Of a DNA stretch of 64,000 nt, positions 38,901 through 45,985 are shown piece after piece. The notes under the pieces are model-generated. The model was not told the origin of the DNA. It worked only from the letters and a program-made list of their open reading frames with translations, and did not search any database. Numbering within the stretch: position 1 is the first letter of the stretch; every line of letters begins with the position of its first letter. Made by a program: the position numbers and the translations under genes. The stretch is from UBA4416 sp040387555 (GTDB taxonomy: Bacteria > Bacteroidota > Bacteroidia > B-17B0 > Aurantibacillaceae), in contig JAZKDO010000001.1 of NCBI GenBank assembly GCA_040387555.1, positions 630,574 to 694,573 on the forward strand, written 5' to 3'.

Positions 38901-39290
38901 TCAGTGATTCCTACTAGTAGTGTATTGAGTTTTACATCCAACGCTTTGGCCGGAACGCCCACTGTTCCTTTAATGGCTGGAGTAGCAGATTCATTAGCGT
39001 GTCATGTGGTTAACATGACAACGAACATTAAAGATCTGGATGCTTCAGGAAATATCAGCGTGTATCCGAATCCGTTCAGTGATAATTTAACGGTCAACTT
39101 TACCGAATCGGTAACTTGCAAAATGGAGTTGTTGGATGTGTTAGGCAAAGTGGTTTATTCGTCAGCAGTTAAAAACAAAAAAGAACATACCATTTCGTTA
39201 AACGGAAATCACGGCATTTCTTCGGGCATGTATTACCTCCGCATTACTGGCGATGTTAATCAACAAATTAAAATAGTTAAAACAAAATAA
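29970..39290 (+). CDS. giant secreted LamG/FN3-like protein with T9SS type A sorting domain
   Basis: A 3106-residue exported protein. After a signal peptide (hydrophobic 17-30, cleavage near ALS) come four FN3-like modules (about 155-550). LamG-type lectin folds follow at about 580-717, 1990-2140 and 2197-2360, with motifs such as SLNFDGTSDYAEV and EFWAKL. CarboxypepD_reg-like segments lie near 790-930. A long central region around 1255 (LRDPPGSGSSS) has no family I can name. A BACON-like domain lies at 2490-2583. A Trp-Thr-Val domain (2589-2697) recurs at 2904-3000, with a tandem GWTWFSL/GWNWVGY repeat between. The last 75 residues (VYPNPFSDNLTVNF, then YYLRITG) are a type A sorting domain. 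Probably a surface adhesin or glycan-binding protein. Confidence 0.88.
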   Translation: MNQKLPLNLLNNLKGLNFFFLTLLLVFLGKNALSNPIDGTIWSYDKCTGYIKITYNYDNIGCSTCDDDYIISGNLQYKNTSGNWVSFHTWNNGLSYFNGVVGGGYAIRTDVHSRDVILHDRASDMKYPYEFKFDYSWANHQGQGDATDNGTHLSGPMYNPVIEKPDNIVASTDICGKVTLSWDNPFQTWEIASGCTSLNYENQIYRDNNYLTTVAAGVNTYTDNAVALNTSYSYKVRQVFKPNAYSSADVTSAFSSAVPGGSKPSPPSPNNFMASTNLCDGTIQLTWDFNYANPNDFIITRSPGGAVYTINANNRSYLDNTGITRGTTYNYVITSRNSCLSPSGQVNINGISPSDPAMATSVNAVTDVPNNQVLVTWTDNATNETKYQIERRDDLGNSVFFDLNANAQTYTDNAVTSCKAYKYYVKVFSGCVASGIASAPSTTVSLPVPNLNNTFTSVKKLTCSKGYFGNRVELSWSNNNSINIEFFRIYRKQLGTTLDSVQIATPPTGSALYIDNTADARVFYRYTIVGVKTCLNGESLTNISSDIGFRDPAGLVSGHIEYSGGIAVSGAKVFVQQSGALGGSSLDFSAGGTLTIADDAKLEAGSQMRMEFWTKPVSATATFLNKASAFSFEKTAGNYQAQVFIGGVSKTTTAPLSSLPDNQWNHVAIVYNGSSLKLFTNGVFSSSVSATGNVTDNASALVFGNASSAFLLDEFRLLGQAASDSVITAEAARILNGDETGFKCNLHFNEAIGNYAYDPSKVGNIFNANHGLISGSVSWSNDKPTNAQLAYFGVTDALGNYSVSGIRYLGTGENFNLVPSFQTHSFAPNSRSVYIGDGSYVYNNQDFTDNSSFPVTGTLFYKGTSCPVPNASLKIDGVAVISNGSPVETDAAGNFSITVPIGNHFVSVDKNSHTMEDGRYPITGTHNFQAPVFGLAFTDSTRRLLVGRVVGGLVETNKAPGMGRSVNNIGNARIKLVSPIAGTPCYTVAVQTNSLTGEYILNIPPLQYRIDSVYIVSNPVIINKTSLTNANQVIDMATAAVKTLVVDTLFDNLGGIVSIDSLRFHKRLDMTYRITPSINVTRVNGSLFIGEDTLSFGTSRLSIKPTGAGWGPFGFPVFVQGNNYTAKIHSSEIYTNTDNAKLDTVLLSGTAFVTNDLVDGTDPNPSIPMINGVAIYTFTCGEPNNSTNLSNPALDYTKDIQVVVVPDGAASVVWKPNIVSMVSAPNYHAYVYGQKITGTGVSTQGPEKVDYILRDPPGSGSSSQWGSGTTVSKTTSYSKAFSQEAETTTKLLLGKKSYVGIGVITGVEFDNSIGLGFNNTYEKGSEDSYTETMTTFNTVATRDDAGNVGAPADIFIGRARNWLVGPTNNIELRPVATCSASGACFGPVVNGYQLAKTVGYAIAPNGIRTRFSYTQGEIEETVIPTLESIRASFLLNNTAKYTSHFTASNPLFGINNDDPLLSTRSTTTATIYENADTTGLSYTVHFGISKDPTKNTIDSVRVINTQIALWKKALAQNEREKYKCKINASGTTLVDNFTLGSAIVSNAYSIDQETANTETYELALGGNAKLEIGANIGGTGFQTEIAVTLLETKGNSTANGVTSSTTFDYTLTDGDAGDIMSIDVYKSPEGTGNVFITRGGQTMCPYEDAVDLHYYNPSNPNADIGSHSYSAAGYYTISNATVQREMPNIVITPNLQYNIPSNQAAVYQLLLSNQSPLTVNNDLDLQVRVASVSNPDGAVLKIDGNDANTIINIPSGGSVVKTLTIERGPIEIEYDSLMVIFSSACSESIADTAYVTVHFIPTCTDLALINPTNNWIINNNHNNVANIQVSDYNYNYGTASILTGTTTTILGLNKIGVEFRPLNSNVWTEFNAFYKYPASSAQDTIPNNQVYSDYNWDIATVPDGNYELRAISYCLNKDGSFATVSSPVFAGIMDRINPAPFGTPTPGDGILDPNDDISIQFNEEIDISSLSSQNFDIRGVLNGTNIRHAESLNFDGTSDYAEVSGGASLQKRNFSIEFWAKLNATGVDQVAISQGTDPIQNMSIGFDNTNKLKFSLGGQTVLSISPVSIPTDWHHYAVIYDYAGTDATLFVDGALAGTNNNFIVDYTGSGKLAFGKAIPSNTDFLNGNLHDVRLWNKSRTITEVTATMNKVLNRNQSGLLYNWKMDEAEGVLAKDDIRSRNADIYGATWEVNPNGNSAQFDGVDDNIQVSSGNIAINKEMDFTLEFWFNSTQSGVATLFSNGKADGIGADSLDSWNIQKDAAGAIHILHKGLDFVATTTNYFDGAWHHLALVMQRSANLSAYVDGNLQNSVQALSFNNLAGSYMYLGARAYQTGLITNYDNFYNGKVDEFRLWNTSRKAEQVKRDKQNRMLGNEYGLQAFLPFESYAVVLGTPSLTATFNNQSVNNLTVTAQNGPQLISQTPTIKLPRPVQSVNYTWSLNNDKIILTTTASPELIENVTLDITVKNAYDMHGNKMQSPKTWIAYINKNQVKWQDDLFDFEKIVDSVITFTAPIINSGGALKAFTIDGLPSWITANITSGNIAPNSVQNIVFTIPAGGSIGEYSADVTVTTDFNYAEVLRVNLKVTGNVPTWTVSPSDFQYSMNIFGQMRIDNVIATNPENKIAAFNNGVICGVADLQYLPLYDRYEVFLNVYSNNITGDSIKFNIYDAASGLTFVNVTPSLMFVENDVIGTVTNPITFVANTEILLDIPLNSGWTWFSLPLKSAKLRTGDLLMNNLNASTGDIVLNTSDFDQYDSGLGWLGNISQGSGFFNNQSYKIKTANIDTLIHIGNRINPDSTIAAINVVPGWNWVGYVSTKNVGIAEALGNYNAVTGDLIKSQYEFAYYDNAMGWTGSLTHMKPTMGYMLKSTATSTFNYPQSSFIGKPGNAQGANENQAIFPFTPEVYDNTMSAVITGNICNEALEQGNVVIGAFDVTNTLRGYAYPIKNTSNNSYNFYLTLYSSTDGDALNLKYFNTTDGSVIPTSSVLSFTSNALAGTPTVPLMAGVADSLACHVVNMTTNIKDLDASGNISVYPNPFSDNLTVNFTESVTCKMELLDVLGKVVYSSAVKNKKEHTISLNGNHGISSGMYYLRITGDVNQQIKIVKTK

Positions 39291-39302
39291 TTTTCTTAGG
39301 TC

Positions 39303-39334
39303 AAAGGCTTCTTTTATTTCTAAAAGAAGCCTTT
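39303..39334 (+). terminator. perfect 14-bp hairpin between the giant gene and the cadherin-repeat gene
   Basis: AAAGGCTTCTTTTA pairs perfectly with TAAAAGAAGCCTTT around the loop TTTC, 13 bp past the stop codon. No T run follows, so it may be a partial terminator or a transcript-protecting hairpin that sets the ratio of the two products. Confidence 0.5.
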
Positions 39335-39352
39335 ACTAATTCATTTTCAATT

Positions 39353-41515
39353 ATGAGTAAAACAAAAAAGATCTTTTTAGTTGTAATTTTATTACACTTT
39401 TCGCAAATAATTTTTTCACAGGTTCCCTCTACCTGGACCGTCAATGTTGCCAGTTACCAGTACCAAATGACAATGACCTGTAAAGCCAACGAAGCGTGTA
39501 TCGATTTGGCAGACACCAATAATTACATCGCTGCTTTTGTAGGAAATCAATGCCGCGGCGTTGTAAAAACTAAGATTACGGTAGGAGCAAACAAGCTTGG
39601 ATTGATAACAATTAAAAGCAATATTATTACCGGTGAGTTGGTAAAGTTTCAGATCTACAAAGCTTCTGATAATGCAGTTTTAAACGTTTTGGATTCTGTT
39701 ATCTTTAATCATGGAACACAAACAGGTACTTTGGCAAATCCGTTTATGCTTTATACAAACCACGTACCAACAGACATAGCTATTTCAAGTTATACCATCG
39801 CTGAGAATTCTCCATTGGGAACACCAATCGCGTCGTTGTCAGCAACGGACCAGGATGCAGGTTCAACTTTCAACTATTCCTTAACAACAGGTCAGGCAGA
39901 AAACAATCAATTCTCCATCAGTGGAAATCAACTAGTAGTAAATGCTAATTATGATTATGAAACAGATTCAGTAAAAATAATTGAATTACATGTAGATGAT
40001 ATTGGGGGCTGTTCATATATTGAAACATTTACCATATCTATTATAGATGGAAATGATGCGCCCACGGCCTTGTATTTAAGTTCTCCTTTAATTAGTGACC
40101 ATCAGCAGAACGGAAGCTTCATGGGAGAATTTTCTACCGTTGATCCCGATCTGAATGATGCCCATGTTTATAGTCTGGTAGTAGGAACAGGGGATACAGA
40201 TAACTCACAGTTCTATATCCAAAATGATACACTTTATAATTCTTTTACATTAGATTATACAGCACAGTCTGTTTATTTCATACGTGCGCGTTCAACAGAT
40301 TTAGGAGGATTATTTATAGAGAATACGTTTACGCTGAATGTCTCTAATGTAAATGACGCCCCAAGCGACATTTTGATTAATAACGTAAACGTGGATGAAA
40401 ACATGCCGGTTGGAACTTTAATTGGCACACTGACAGTGATAGACAATGATTTGGCAGATACACACACGCTTACGGTTGATCCGGGTTTAGACAGTCTGAG
40501 TTTCACTGTCGTTGGAAATATTCTTCAAACCAATGCCTCTTTTAATTTTGAGGCGAAAGATACTTTTCTTGTAAACATACGGGCTACTGATCCGTATGCG
40601 GCATATTATGTAAAAACATTCACTATTGTTGTTAATGACATTAATGATGTTCCAACAGACATTTCCTTATCAACCGATAGCATCCAGGAATTGAAACCCG
40701 TGAACACCCTTATTGGTGACTTTTCAACGACCGATGAAGATGCGGGTGCAACACATAATTATTCTCTTGCGGGCGGCACAGGTGACACAGATAATTCTTT
40801 GTTTGTTATTGTAGGCAATCAATTGTTTTCCAATATAACTTATACATATACCGGCCAAACATACAGCATTCGGGTACGTTCTACAGACAATGGAGGCCTC
40901 CTTGTTGAGAAAATATTTGCCATAAAAATTTATAATGTCAATGAAGCGCCATTGAATATAATTATTGACACAACCTCCTTATTGGAAGATAATGATTATT
41001 TGTTTCGCATCAGTAACATAAGAACAGTAGACAACGACAACCCGGATGATTTTTCTTATTCATTGGTTTTCGGTCAGGGAAGCGAGGATAATTCGGAATT
41101 TGAAATTCAGGGTGATGATTTATTTATTTTAACCAAAACAAATTATGATGTAAAAGATGTGTATCATATTCGTGTCAGATCAACAGATTTAGAAGGTTTA
41201 TTTGTAGAAAAACAATTTGATATTACCGTAACCGATATTTCTGGAAATACAATCCCTTTGCCTTCTACGAATTACATTTCACCAAATGGTGATGGAAAAA
41301 ATGATTTCTGGAAAGTTGAGAACGTAGATATTTATCATGAATTCGCTTTACAGGTGTTTGATCAGTTTGGCCTTATCATTTTTGAAGTGCCATATAATTA
41401 TAATAATGAATTCGACGGTAAGTATAATGGAAACACTTTGCCAACAGGAAACTATTATTACGTTTTTAAAAACGAAAGAATAACCTATAAAGGAAACATC
41501 ACAATTGTAAACTAA
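39353..41515 (+). CDS. cadherin-repeat protein with T9SS type B (gliding-motility-type) sorting domain
   Basis: A 720-residue secreted protein. A signal peptide (1-24, ending IFSQ) is followed by a Trp-Thr-Val domain (about 24-138) that resembles one in the giant protein just upstream. Five cadherin-like repeats follow, starting near residues 139, 234, 335, 429 and 527, each with DxNDxP-type calcium-binding linkers and DNSxFxIxGN. The C-terminus (about 634-720; YISPNGDGKNDFWK, then FDGKYNGNTLPTGNYYYVF) is the type B sorting domain named after gliding-motility proteins. It is 62 bp from the giant gene and 25 bp from the PorP/SprF-like gene, which suggests a secretion unit. Surface adhesion is the likely role. 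Confidence 0.9.
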   Translation: MSKTKKIFLVVILLHFSQIIFSQVPSTWTVNVASYQYQMTMTCKANEACIDLADTNNYIAAFVGNQCRGVVKTKITVGANKLGLITIKSNIITGELVKFQIYKASDNAVLNVLDSVIFNHGTQTGTLANPFMLYTNHVPTDIAISSYTIAENSPLGTPIASLSATDQDAGSTFNYSLTTGQAENNQFSISGNQLVVNANYDYETDSVKIIELHVDDIGGCSYIETFTISIIDGNDAPTALYLSSPLISDHQQNGSFMGEFSTVDPDLNDAHVYSLVVGTGDTDNSQFYIQNDTLYNSFTLDYTAQSVYFIRARSTDLGGLFIENTFTLNVSNVNDAPSDILINNVNVDENMPVGTLIGTLTVIDNDLADTHTLTVDPGLDSLSFTVVGNILQTNASFNFEAKDTFLVNIRATDPYAAYYVKTFTIVVNDINDVPTDISLSTDSIQELKPVNTLIGDFSTTDEDAGATHNYSLAGGTGDTDNSLFVIVGNQLFSNITYTYTGQTYSIRVRSTDNGGLLVEKIFAIKIYNVNEAPLNIIIDTTSLLEDNDYLFRISNIRTVDNDNPDDFSYSLVFGQGSEDNSEFEIQGDDLFILTKTNYDVKDVYHIRVRSTDLEGLFVEKQFDITVTDISGNTIPLPSTNYISPNGDGKNDFWKVENVDIYHEFALQVFDQFGLIIFEVPYNYNNEFDGKYNGNTLPTGNYYYVFKNERITYKGNITIVN

Positions 41516-41540
41516 TTTTTGACCCATAAAATATTTTTAA

Positions 41541-42437
41541 ATGAAACACACGCTATATATTCTTTTTTTAATAATTACACTGAGCGCAAACTCACAAGTG
41601 TTATCCTATGATTTTTATTCTTTTAAAGTGAATAACATGTTTAATGTAAACCCAGCGTATTCGGGCAGGGATGAAAGCCTGAATATTATATTAAGCGCAC
41701 AAACTCAAAACCAGGGAGTTTCCTATGCGAATAAAAATTTTATGTTAGGAATGCACTCGCGGATCTCCAAAAAACAAGCTTTAGGTACACGGATCATTTC
41801 TGATACCCGCGGGGCTTTCCAGGTGTTGAAAGCCGACCTCTCATATGCCTACATTGCTAAGTTAAGTGAAGACATGAAATTTACTTTGGGTTTGTCAGGA
41901 GGAATTTTAAAGAACAGTCTTTTAGTCAATCGTATAGATAATTATCAATCGCTTGATCAATCTGATCCTACCTTAACCAAGTCGTACTATAACACTAACC
42001 AGTTTACCGCAGGAGCAGGAATTTTATATAATTATAAAACACTTGATGTTAGCTTTTCAATGCCACACATTATTGCAACAAATCAACCTTTGAACACATA
42101 TATCAATAGTGCTGTGTTCTATACGATAAATGTAAATAAAGAGTTTAAGCTAACACCATGGATATGTTATCAGAATATTCCTGTGACGAAAGACGTAACT
42201 TCCTTGTTTGTGAAGGGAACATATAATGACAAAGTTTGGTTACAGGTAGGATATCAAACTAACAGAACATTTTGCGCGATGTTTGGAGTGACGATTGAAA
42301 ATTTAAGCATAGGCTATGGCTATAAGTCCAGTAACAGCCAGTTTCATACTGTAACTTCGGGTTTGCATGAACTAACATTTGGATTGAGGATCACCGAGGT
42401 GCCGGATGCTATTCGGTTTATTTTGCCAAAAATGTAA
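41541..42437 (+). CDS. PorP/SprF-family type IX secretion outer-membrane protein
   Basis: A 298-residue beta-barrel protein of the PorP/SprF family. It has a signal peptide (1-18, ending NSQ). Family features seen are YDFYSFKVNNMFNVNPAYSGRD at the start, the GMHSRISKKQALGTRI strand pair, and the C-terminal GLHELTFGLRI. In Flavobacterium johnsoniae, SprF is needed for secretion of the type B cargo SprB, and such genes often sit beside a type B cargo gene. Here it lies 25 bp after a type B cargo, so it is probably the dedicated partner of that protein. Confidence 0.9.
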   Translation: MKHTLYILFLIITLSANSQVLSYDFYSFKVNNMFNVNPAYSGRDESLNIILSAQTQNQGVSYANKNFMLGMHSRISKKQALGTRIISDTRGAFQVLKADLSYAYIAKLSEDMKFTLGLSGGILKNSLLVNRIDNYQSLDQSDPTLTKSYYNTNQFTAGAGILYNYKTLDVSFSMPHIIATNQPLNTYINSAVFYTINVNKEFKLTPWICYQNIPVTKDVTSLFVKGTYNDKVWLQVGYQTNRTFCAMFGVTIENLSIGYGYKSSNSQFHTVTSGLHELTFGLRITEVPDAIRFILPKM

Positions 42438-42474
42438 TTAGTCAGACAAGCGAACCTTATCTCAGCACAAAAGC

Positions 42475-42942
42475 CTAAACACCAAATTGTCTGAAATGAT
42501 GATCAATGTGTTTATAGAATTGGTTACTCCATTCTTTAGCAGTCATTTTTCCAAAAGATGAACTTTCTCTACCTTCAAAATACCTGGCGCCATTGGCTTC
42601 AGTTTGTTTTACATAATCAATAAAGATTGATTTTTCTTTTTCAAAATCTCTATTATCAGTAATAATAAAATCAGGGCCGGTACGCGAATTTTGTGTATAA
42701 GGCTTTTCGTTTGTTACAATACCTTTTACAAATAGTTTCAATATGAGTTTAGAGAAGAAGCCCGGATTGGATTTAATTTTCCCATAGGCTAAATCGTAAG
42801 TCACATTTAAGTGGGCGAGCATCTGCGCCGCGTTCATTTTGCCCCATTGCGGAATACTAGTGTAGTTTAAATTTTCTAAACGTTTAAATACGTTTTCAGT
42901 AGTTTTAGGATCAAAGGTGTTTAAGATAGGCGTGTTACTCAT
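42475..42942 (-). CDS. DUF1569-family protein (DinB-like fold)
   Basis: A 155-residue cytoplasmic protein. The segments WGKMNAAQMLAHLNVTYD near residue 33, the central basic region and YKHIDHHFRQFGV at the C-terminus fit DUF1569, a DinB-related four-helix-bundle family. His44 and the final His-Asp-His-His group could bind metal. The function is not known. It begins inside the last 8 bases of lgt on the same strand, so the two are probably co-transcribed. Confidence 0.78.
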   Translation of the reverse strand: MSNTPILNTFDPKTTENVFKRLENLNYTSIPQWGKMNAAQMLAHLNVTYDLAYGKIKSNPGFFSKLILKLFVKGIVTNEKPYTQNSRTGPDFIITDNRDFEKEKSIFIDYVKQTEANGARYFEGRESSSFGKMTAKEWSNQFYKHIDHHFRQFGV

Positions 42943-43756
42943 TGTTTTGTAATGTTGAATTAATGTGAGTTGTTTCTTTTTTAGAACGGAAGATCATGTA
43001 TAGCCCGGCTAATACAAATGGAATACTCAATATCTGGCCCATGTTGATGGGAAGAGAATCCTCAAAACTTTCCTGATTTTCTTTCATAAACTCCATTAAA
43101 AAACGGAAGCTAAACATTAATACACAAAATAGTCCGAACATGAATCCTTTACCAAAATCAGCCCGTTTGTTTTTCCATAGCCAGTAAAATAAAATAAACA
43201 AGAAGAAGTAAAAAATTGCTTCATACAACTGTGTTGGATGTCTGGGTAACTCATCAACCTGATGAAAAATAAATGCCCAGGGAACATCAGTTGGCCGACC
43301 AACAATTTCGGAGTTCATGAGATTTCCAAAACGGATCATAAAAGAAGCAAAAGGAACAACCACAATTAAACGGTCAAACAGCCATAGCCAGCTTTCTTTG
43401 GTTTTACGACAATACAACCACATACCAATTAAAATTCCAATACCTCCACCATGACTTGCTAAGCCTCCTTCGTAAACTTTTAAAATGTCCAAAGGATGAG
43501 TTGAGTAATATGGGAAATCATAAAACAAACAATGTCCAACTCGCGCGCCTAATACTGTAGCAAGAACAATGTATAGCGTTAGAGTGTCCAGTTGTTTTTC
43601 GCTGCGCCCTTCAGCTTTATAGATCCGGTTCATGAAAAAATGACAACCAATAAAAGCCAGCGCCCAGGAAAGGCCATACCAGCGAACAGGCCAATCAATT
43701 CCGGGAATGGTAAAAATTTCGGGACTCGGATTCCAGTTTACAAAGAGTGATAGCAT
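42935..43756 (-). CDS. lgt: prolipoprotein diacylglyceryl transferase
   Basis: Lgt transfers a diacylglyceryl group to the lipobox cysteine of prolipoproteins at the inner membrane. The 273 residues contain seven or so transmembrane segments. Conserved features: ARVGHCLFYDFPYY near residue 72, GGLASHGGGIG (the H-G-G-G loop) near 98, the key RFGNLMNSEIVGRPT signature near 143, and RHPTQLYEA near 173. It supplies the maturation step needed by the lipoproteins in this window. It is followed by the DUF1569-like gene with an 8-bp overlap and preceded by trmB at 27 bp. Confidence 0.96.
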   Translation of the reverse strand: MLSLFVNWNPSPEIFTIPGIDWPVRWYGLSWALAFIGCHFFMNRIYKAEGRSEKQLDTLTLYIVLATVLGARVGHCLFYDFPYYSTHPLDILKVYEGGLASHGGGIGILIGMWLYCRKTKESWLWLFDRLIVVVPFASFMIRFGNLMNSEIVGRPTDVPWAFIFHQVDELPRHPTQLYEAIFYFFLFILFYWLWKNKRADFGKGFMFGLFCVLMFSFRFLMEFMKENQESFEDSLPINMGQILSIPFVLAGLYMIFRSKKETTHINSTLQNNE

Positions 43757-43783
43757 ATAACAAGTTTAAGTTTTTGTAGTTGG

Positions 43784-44455
43784 TTAATGTAATTGAAAAC
43801 AGCAATATTTAATATCTTCTCCTTTGGCAGTAAATAAGCCTTCATAATATGTTTTTATCCGGGTTAGCTCTTCGCGCCCATCAGGACAATTTTTATACAA
43901 ATCATTTGTTGCAAAAATCAAAGGAAGGTTTTTTTCCTTGATCACTTCCATGGTATATTCATAAAAAAAGGTGCTGTCTGTTTTTAAATGTACAAGTCCA
44001 CCTGGCTTTAATATTTTTTTATAACGGTTTAAAAAGAAATCAGGGTTAGTCAACCGCTTTCTGGCTCTGTTTTTTTGTGGCTGTGGATCGGGAAAAGTAA
44101 TCCAGATTTCGGATACTTCATTTTCGGCAAAACAATGGTCAATAAAATCAATTCTTGTTCTTAAGAATGCAACATGAGTCAGATTTTTGTCGGTAGCATA
44201 TTTGGCCCCTGTCCATATTCGGTTTCCCTTTACATCAACACCAATAAAATTTTTGCTAGTGTCATTTTCCGATAAACCGATTGTATATTCTCCACGACCG
44301 CAACCTAATTCCACAACAATAGGATTCTGGTTTTTAAATACTTCATCATGCCATTTACCTTTTTTTGCAAATCCGTTGGGGATATCCAAATGATGAAAAG
44401 AGAATGTGTTGGAAAACGTATTTAATTCTGCAAATTTTTCGAGTTTGTTAGGCAT
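43784..44455 (-). CDS. trmB: tRNA (guanine(46)-N7)-methyltransferase
   Basis: TrmB makes m7G at position 46 in the variable loop of tRNA. The 223 residues match. Motifs: ELGCGRGEYTIGL near residue 50 (SAM binding), FIGVDVKGNRIW, the catalytic-region WITFPDPQPQKNRARKRLTNPDFL near 118-140, and HLKTDSTFFYEYTME. A C-terminal basic segment contributes to tRNA binding. It leads a probable three-gene unit with lgt and the DUF1569-like gene, and is divergent from pyruvate kinase. Confidence 0.95.
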   Translation of the reverse strand: MPNKLEKFAELNTFSNTFSFHHLDIPNGFAKKGKWHDEVFKNQNPIVVELGCGRGEYTIGLSENDTSKNFIGVDVKGNRIWTGAKYATDKNLTHVAFLRTRIDFIDHCFAENEVSEIWITFPDPQPQKNRARKRLTNPDFFLNRYKKILKPGGLVHLKTDSTFFYEYTMEVIKEKNLPLIFATNDLYKNCPDGREELTRIKTYYEGLFTAKGEDIKYCCFQLH

Positions 44456-44552
44456 AATCAGTATTAAAGTCCGCTAAGGTACTAAAATTGATAATGATTT
44501 AATAATGCTTTTTCATTTTGAAATTATTACATTCGTGTACCAATTTTACACT

Positions 44553-45983
44553 ATGAATTTCATATACAATAAAACAAAAATAGTTGCCACAATGGGTCCC
44601 TCAACCGAGAACATTGCAGTACTTGAAGAATTATTTAATGCCGGTTTAGACATTTGCAGGATCAATTTTTCCCATGGTGATTATGAGCCGATTAAACACG
44701 TTATCGATAATATCAGAATATTAAATAAAAAACTGAACCGACACGTAGGAATTTTAGGTGATTTACAAGGTCCAAAATTGAGAATCGGAAAAGTAAAAGA
44801 CAATGCGGTTGATTTGATTAACGGTAACGAAATTACAATAACTACCAAAGAGTGTGAAGGAACAGCAGAACGAATATTCATTACTTATCCTCAGTTTCCA
44901 CAAGATGTTTCGGCGGGCGAGTTAGTTTTGATCGATGATGGAAAGATTACGTTAAAAGTGATTGAAACAAATCGTAAAGATGAAGTGCGCGCGACTATTA
45001 TTGCGGGTGGAATTTTATCATCCAAAAAAGGCGTGAATCTTCCTAATACTAAAATTTCATTGCCTTGTTTAACTTTAAAAGATTTGCGCGATTTGGATTT
45101 CGCGTTGGAAAATAATTTTGAGTGGATCGGTTTATCGTTTGTAAGAAGTGTGACGGATATCGTAGAGTTAAAAGACATTATTCGTTCCAAGAAAAAAAAT
45201 GCACGTGTTATTGCGAAGATTGAAAAACCTGAAGCAATTAAAGAAATCGATAAAATTATAGAAGTGACAGATGGGGTTATGGTGGCTCGTGGTGATTTAG
45301 GTGTGGAAATGCCTATGGAACAGGTTCCGTTATTACAAAAAATGATTGTGAACAAATGTATAGCTGCTTCGAAGCCGGTTATTATTGCGACTCAAATGAT
45401 GGAAAGTATGATTACTGCATATACGCCAACAAGGGCTGAGGTGAACGACGTTGCCAATGCAGTGTTGGATGGCGCAGATGCTGTAATGTTAAGCGCGGAG
45501 ACTTCTGTTGGTCGTTACCCGGTAAAAGTAATTGAGTATATGCGACGGATCATCACGCAAATAGAAAGTGATGACCGTATTTATTATAAAGAACATGAGC
45601 CTGAATTAAAAACAGTGACTTATATTACAGACAGTATTTGTTATAATGCCAGTGTAATGGCAAAGCAAGCCAATGTATCGGCGATTATTTCCATGACGCA
45701 CAGTGGCTACACTGCTTTTAAATTAAGCAGTCACCGTCCGAAAGCTAATGTTTATATTTTTACAGATAACCAGTCTCTATTAAATGCCCTTAGTTTAGTG
45801 TGGGGCGTAAGAGGTTTTTATTATGATAAATATGAAAGCACAGATCAAACCATTTCTGATTTAAAAGATTATATTAAAGATGGTGGGTTTGTAAAGGCCG
45901 ATGAATTGGTGATCAATTTAGCAAGTATGCCAATGAAAGAGAAAGGGCGCACGAACATGTTGAAATTGAGTTATATTCAATAA
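44553..45983 (+). CDS. pyk: pyruvate kinase
   Basis: Pyruvate kinase converts phosphoenolpyruvate and ADP to pyruvate and ATP in glycolysis. A start at 44553 gives 476 residues and the usual N-terminus (NKTKIVATMGPS); an ATG 48 bases further up would add 16 residues with no family counterpart. Seen: RINFSHGD with the catalytic arginine near residue 35, the B domain, AKIEKPEAI with the active-site lysine near 220, VARGDLGVEMP, and TQMMESMI. The C-terminal regulatory domain is complete. It is convergent with the S4-domain gene, with only 2 bp between stops. Confidence 0.96.
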   Translation: MNFIYNKTKIVATMGPSTENIAVLEELFNAGLDICRINFSHGDYEPIKHVIDNIRILNKKLNRHVGILGDLQGPKLRIGKVKDNAVDLINGNEITITTKECEGTAERIFITYPQFPQDVSAGELVLIDDGKITLKVIETNRKDEVRATIIAGGILSSKKGVNLPNTKISLPCLTLKDLRDLDFALENNFEWIGLSFVRSVTDIVELKDIIRSKKKNARVIAKIEKPEAIKEIDKIIEVTDGVMVARGDLGVEMPMEQVPLLQKMIVNKCIAASKPVIIATQMMESMITAYTPTRAEVNDVANAVLDGADAVMLSAETSVGRYPVKVIEYMRRIITQIESDDRIYYKEHEPELKTVTYITDSICYNASVMAKQANVSAIISMTHSGYTAFKLSSHRPKANVYIFTDNQSLLNALSLVWGVRGFYYDKYESTDQTISDLKDYIKDGGFVKADELVINLASMPMKEKGRTNMLKLSYIQ

Positions 45984-45985
45984 AC

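Noticed and set aside
29970..39290. Internal repeats in the giant gene as a CRISPR array or tandem DNA repeat
   Set aside because: The similarity is at protein level between separate domains and not in evenly spaced identical DNA units.
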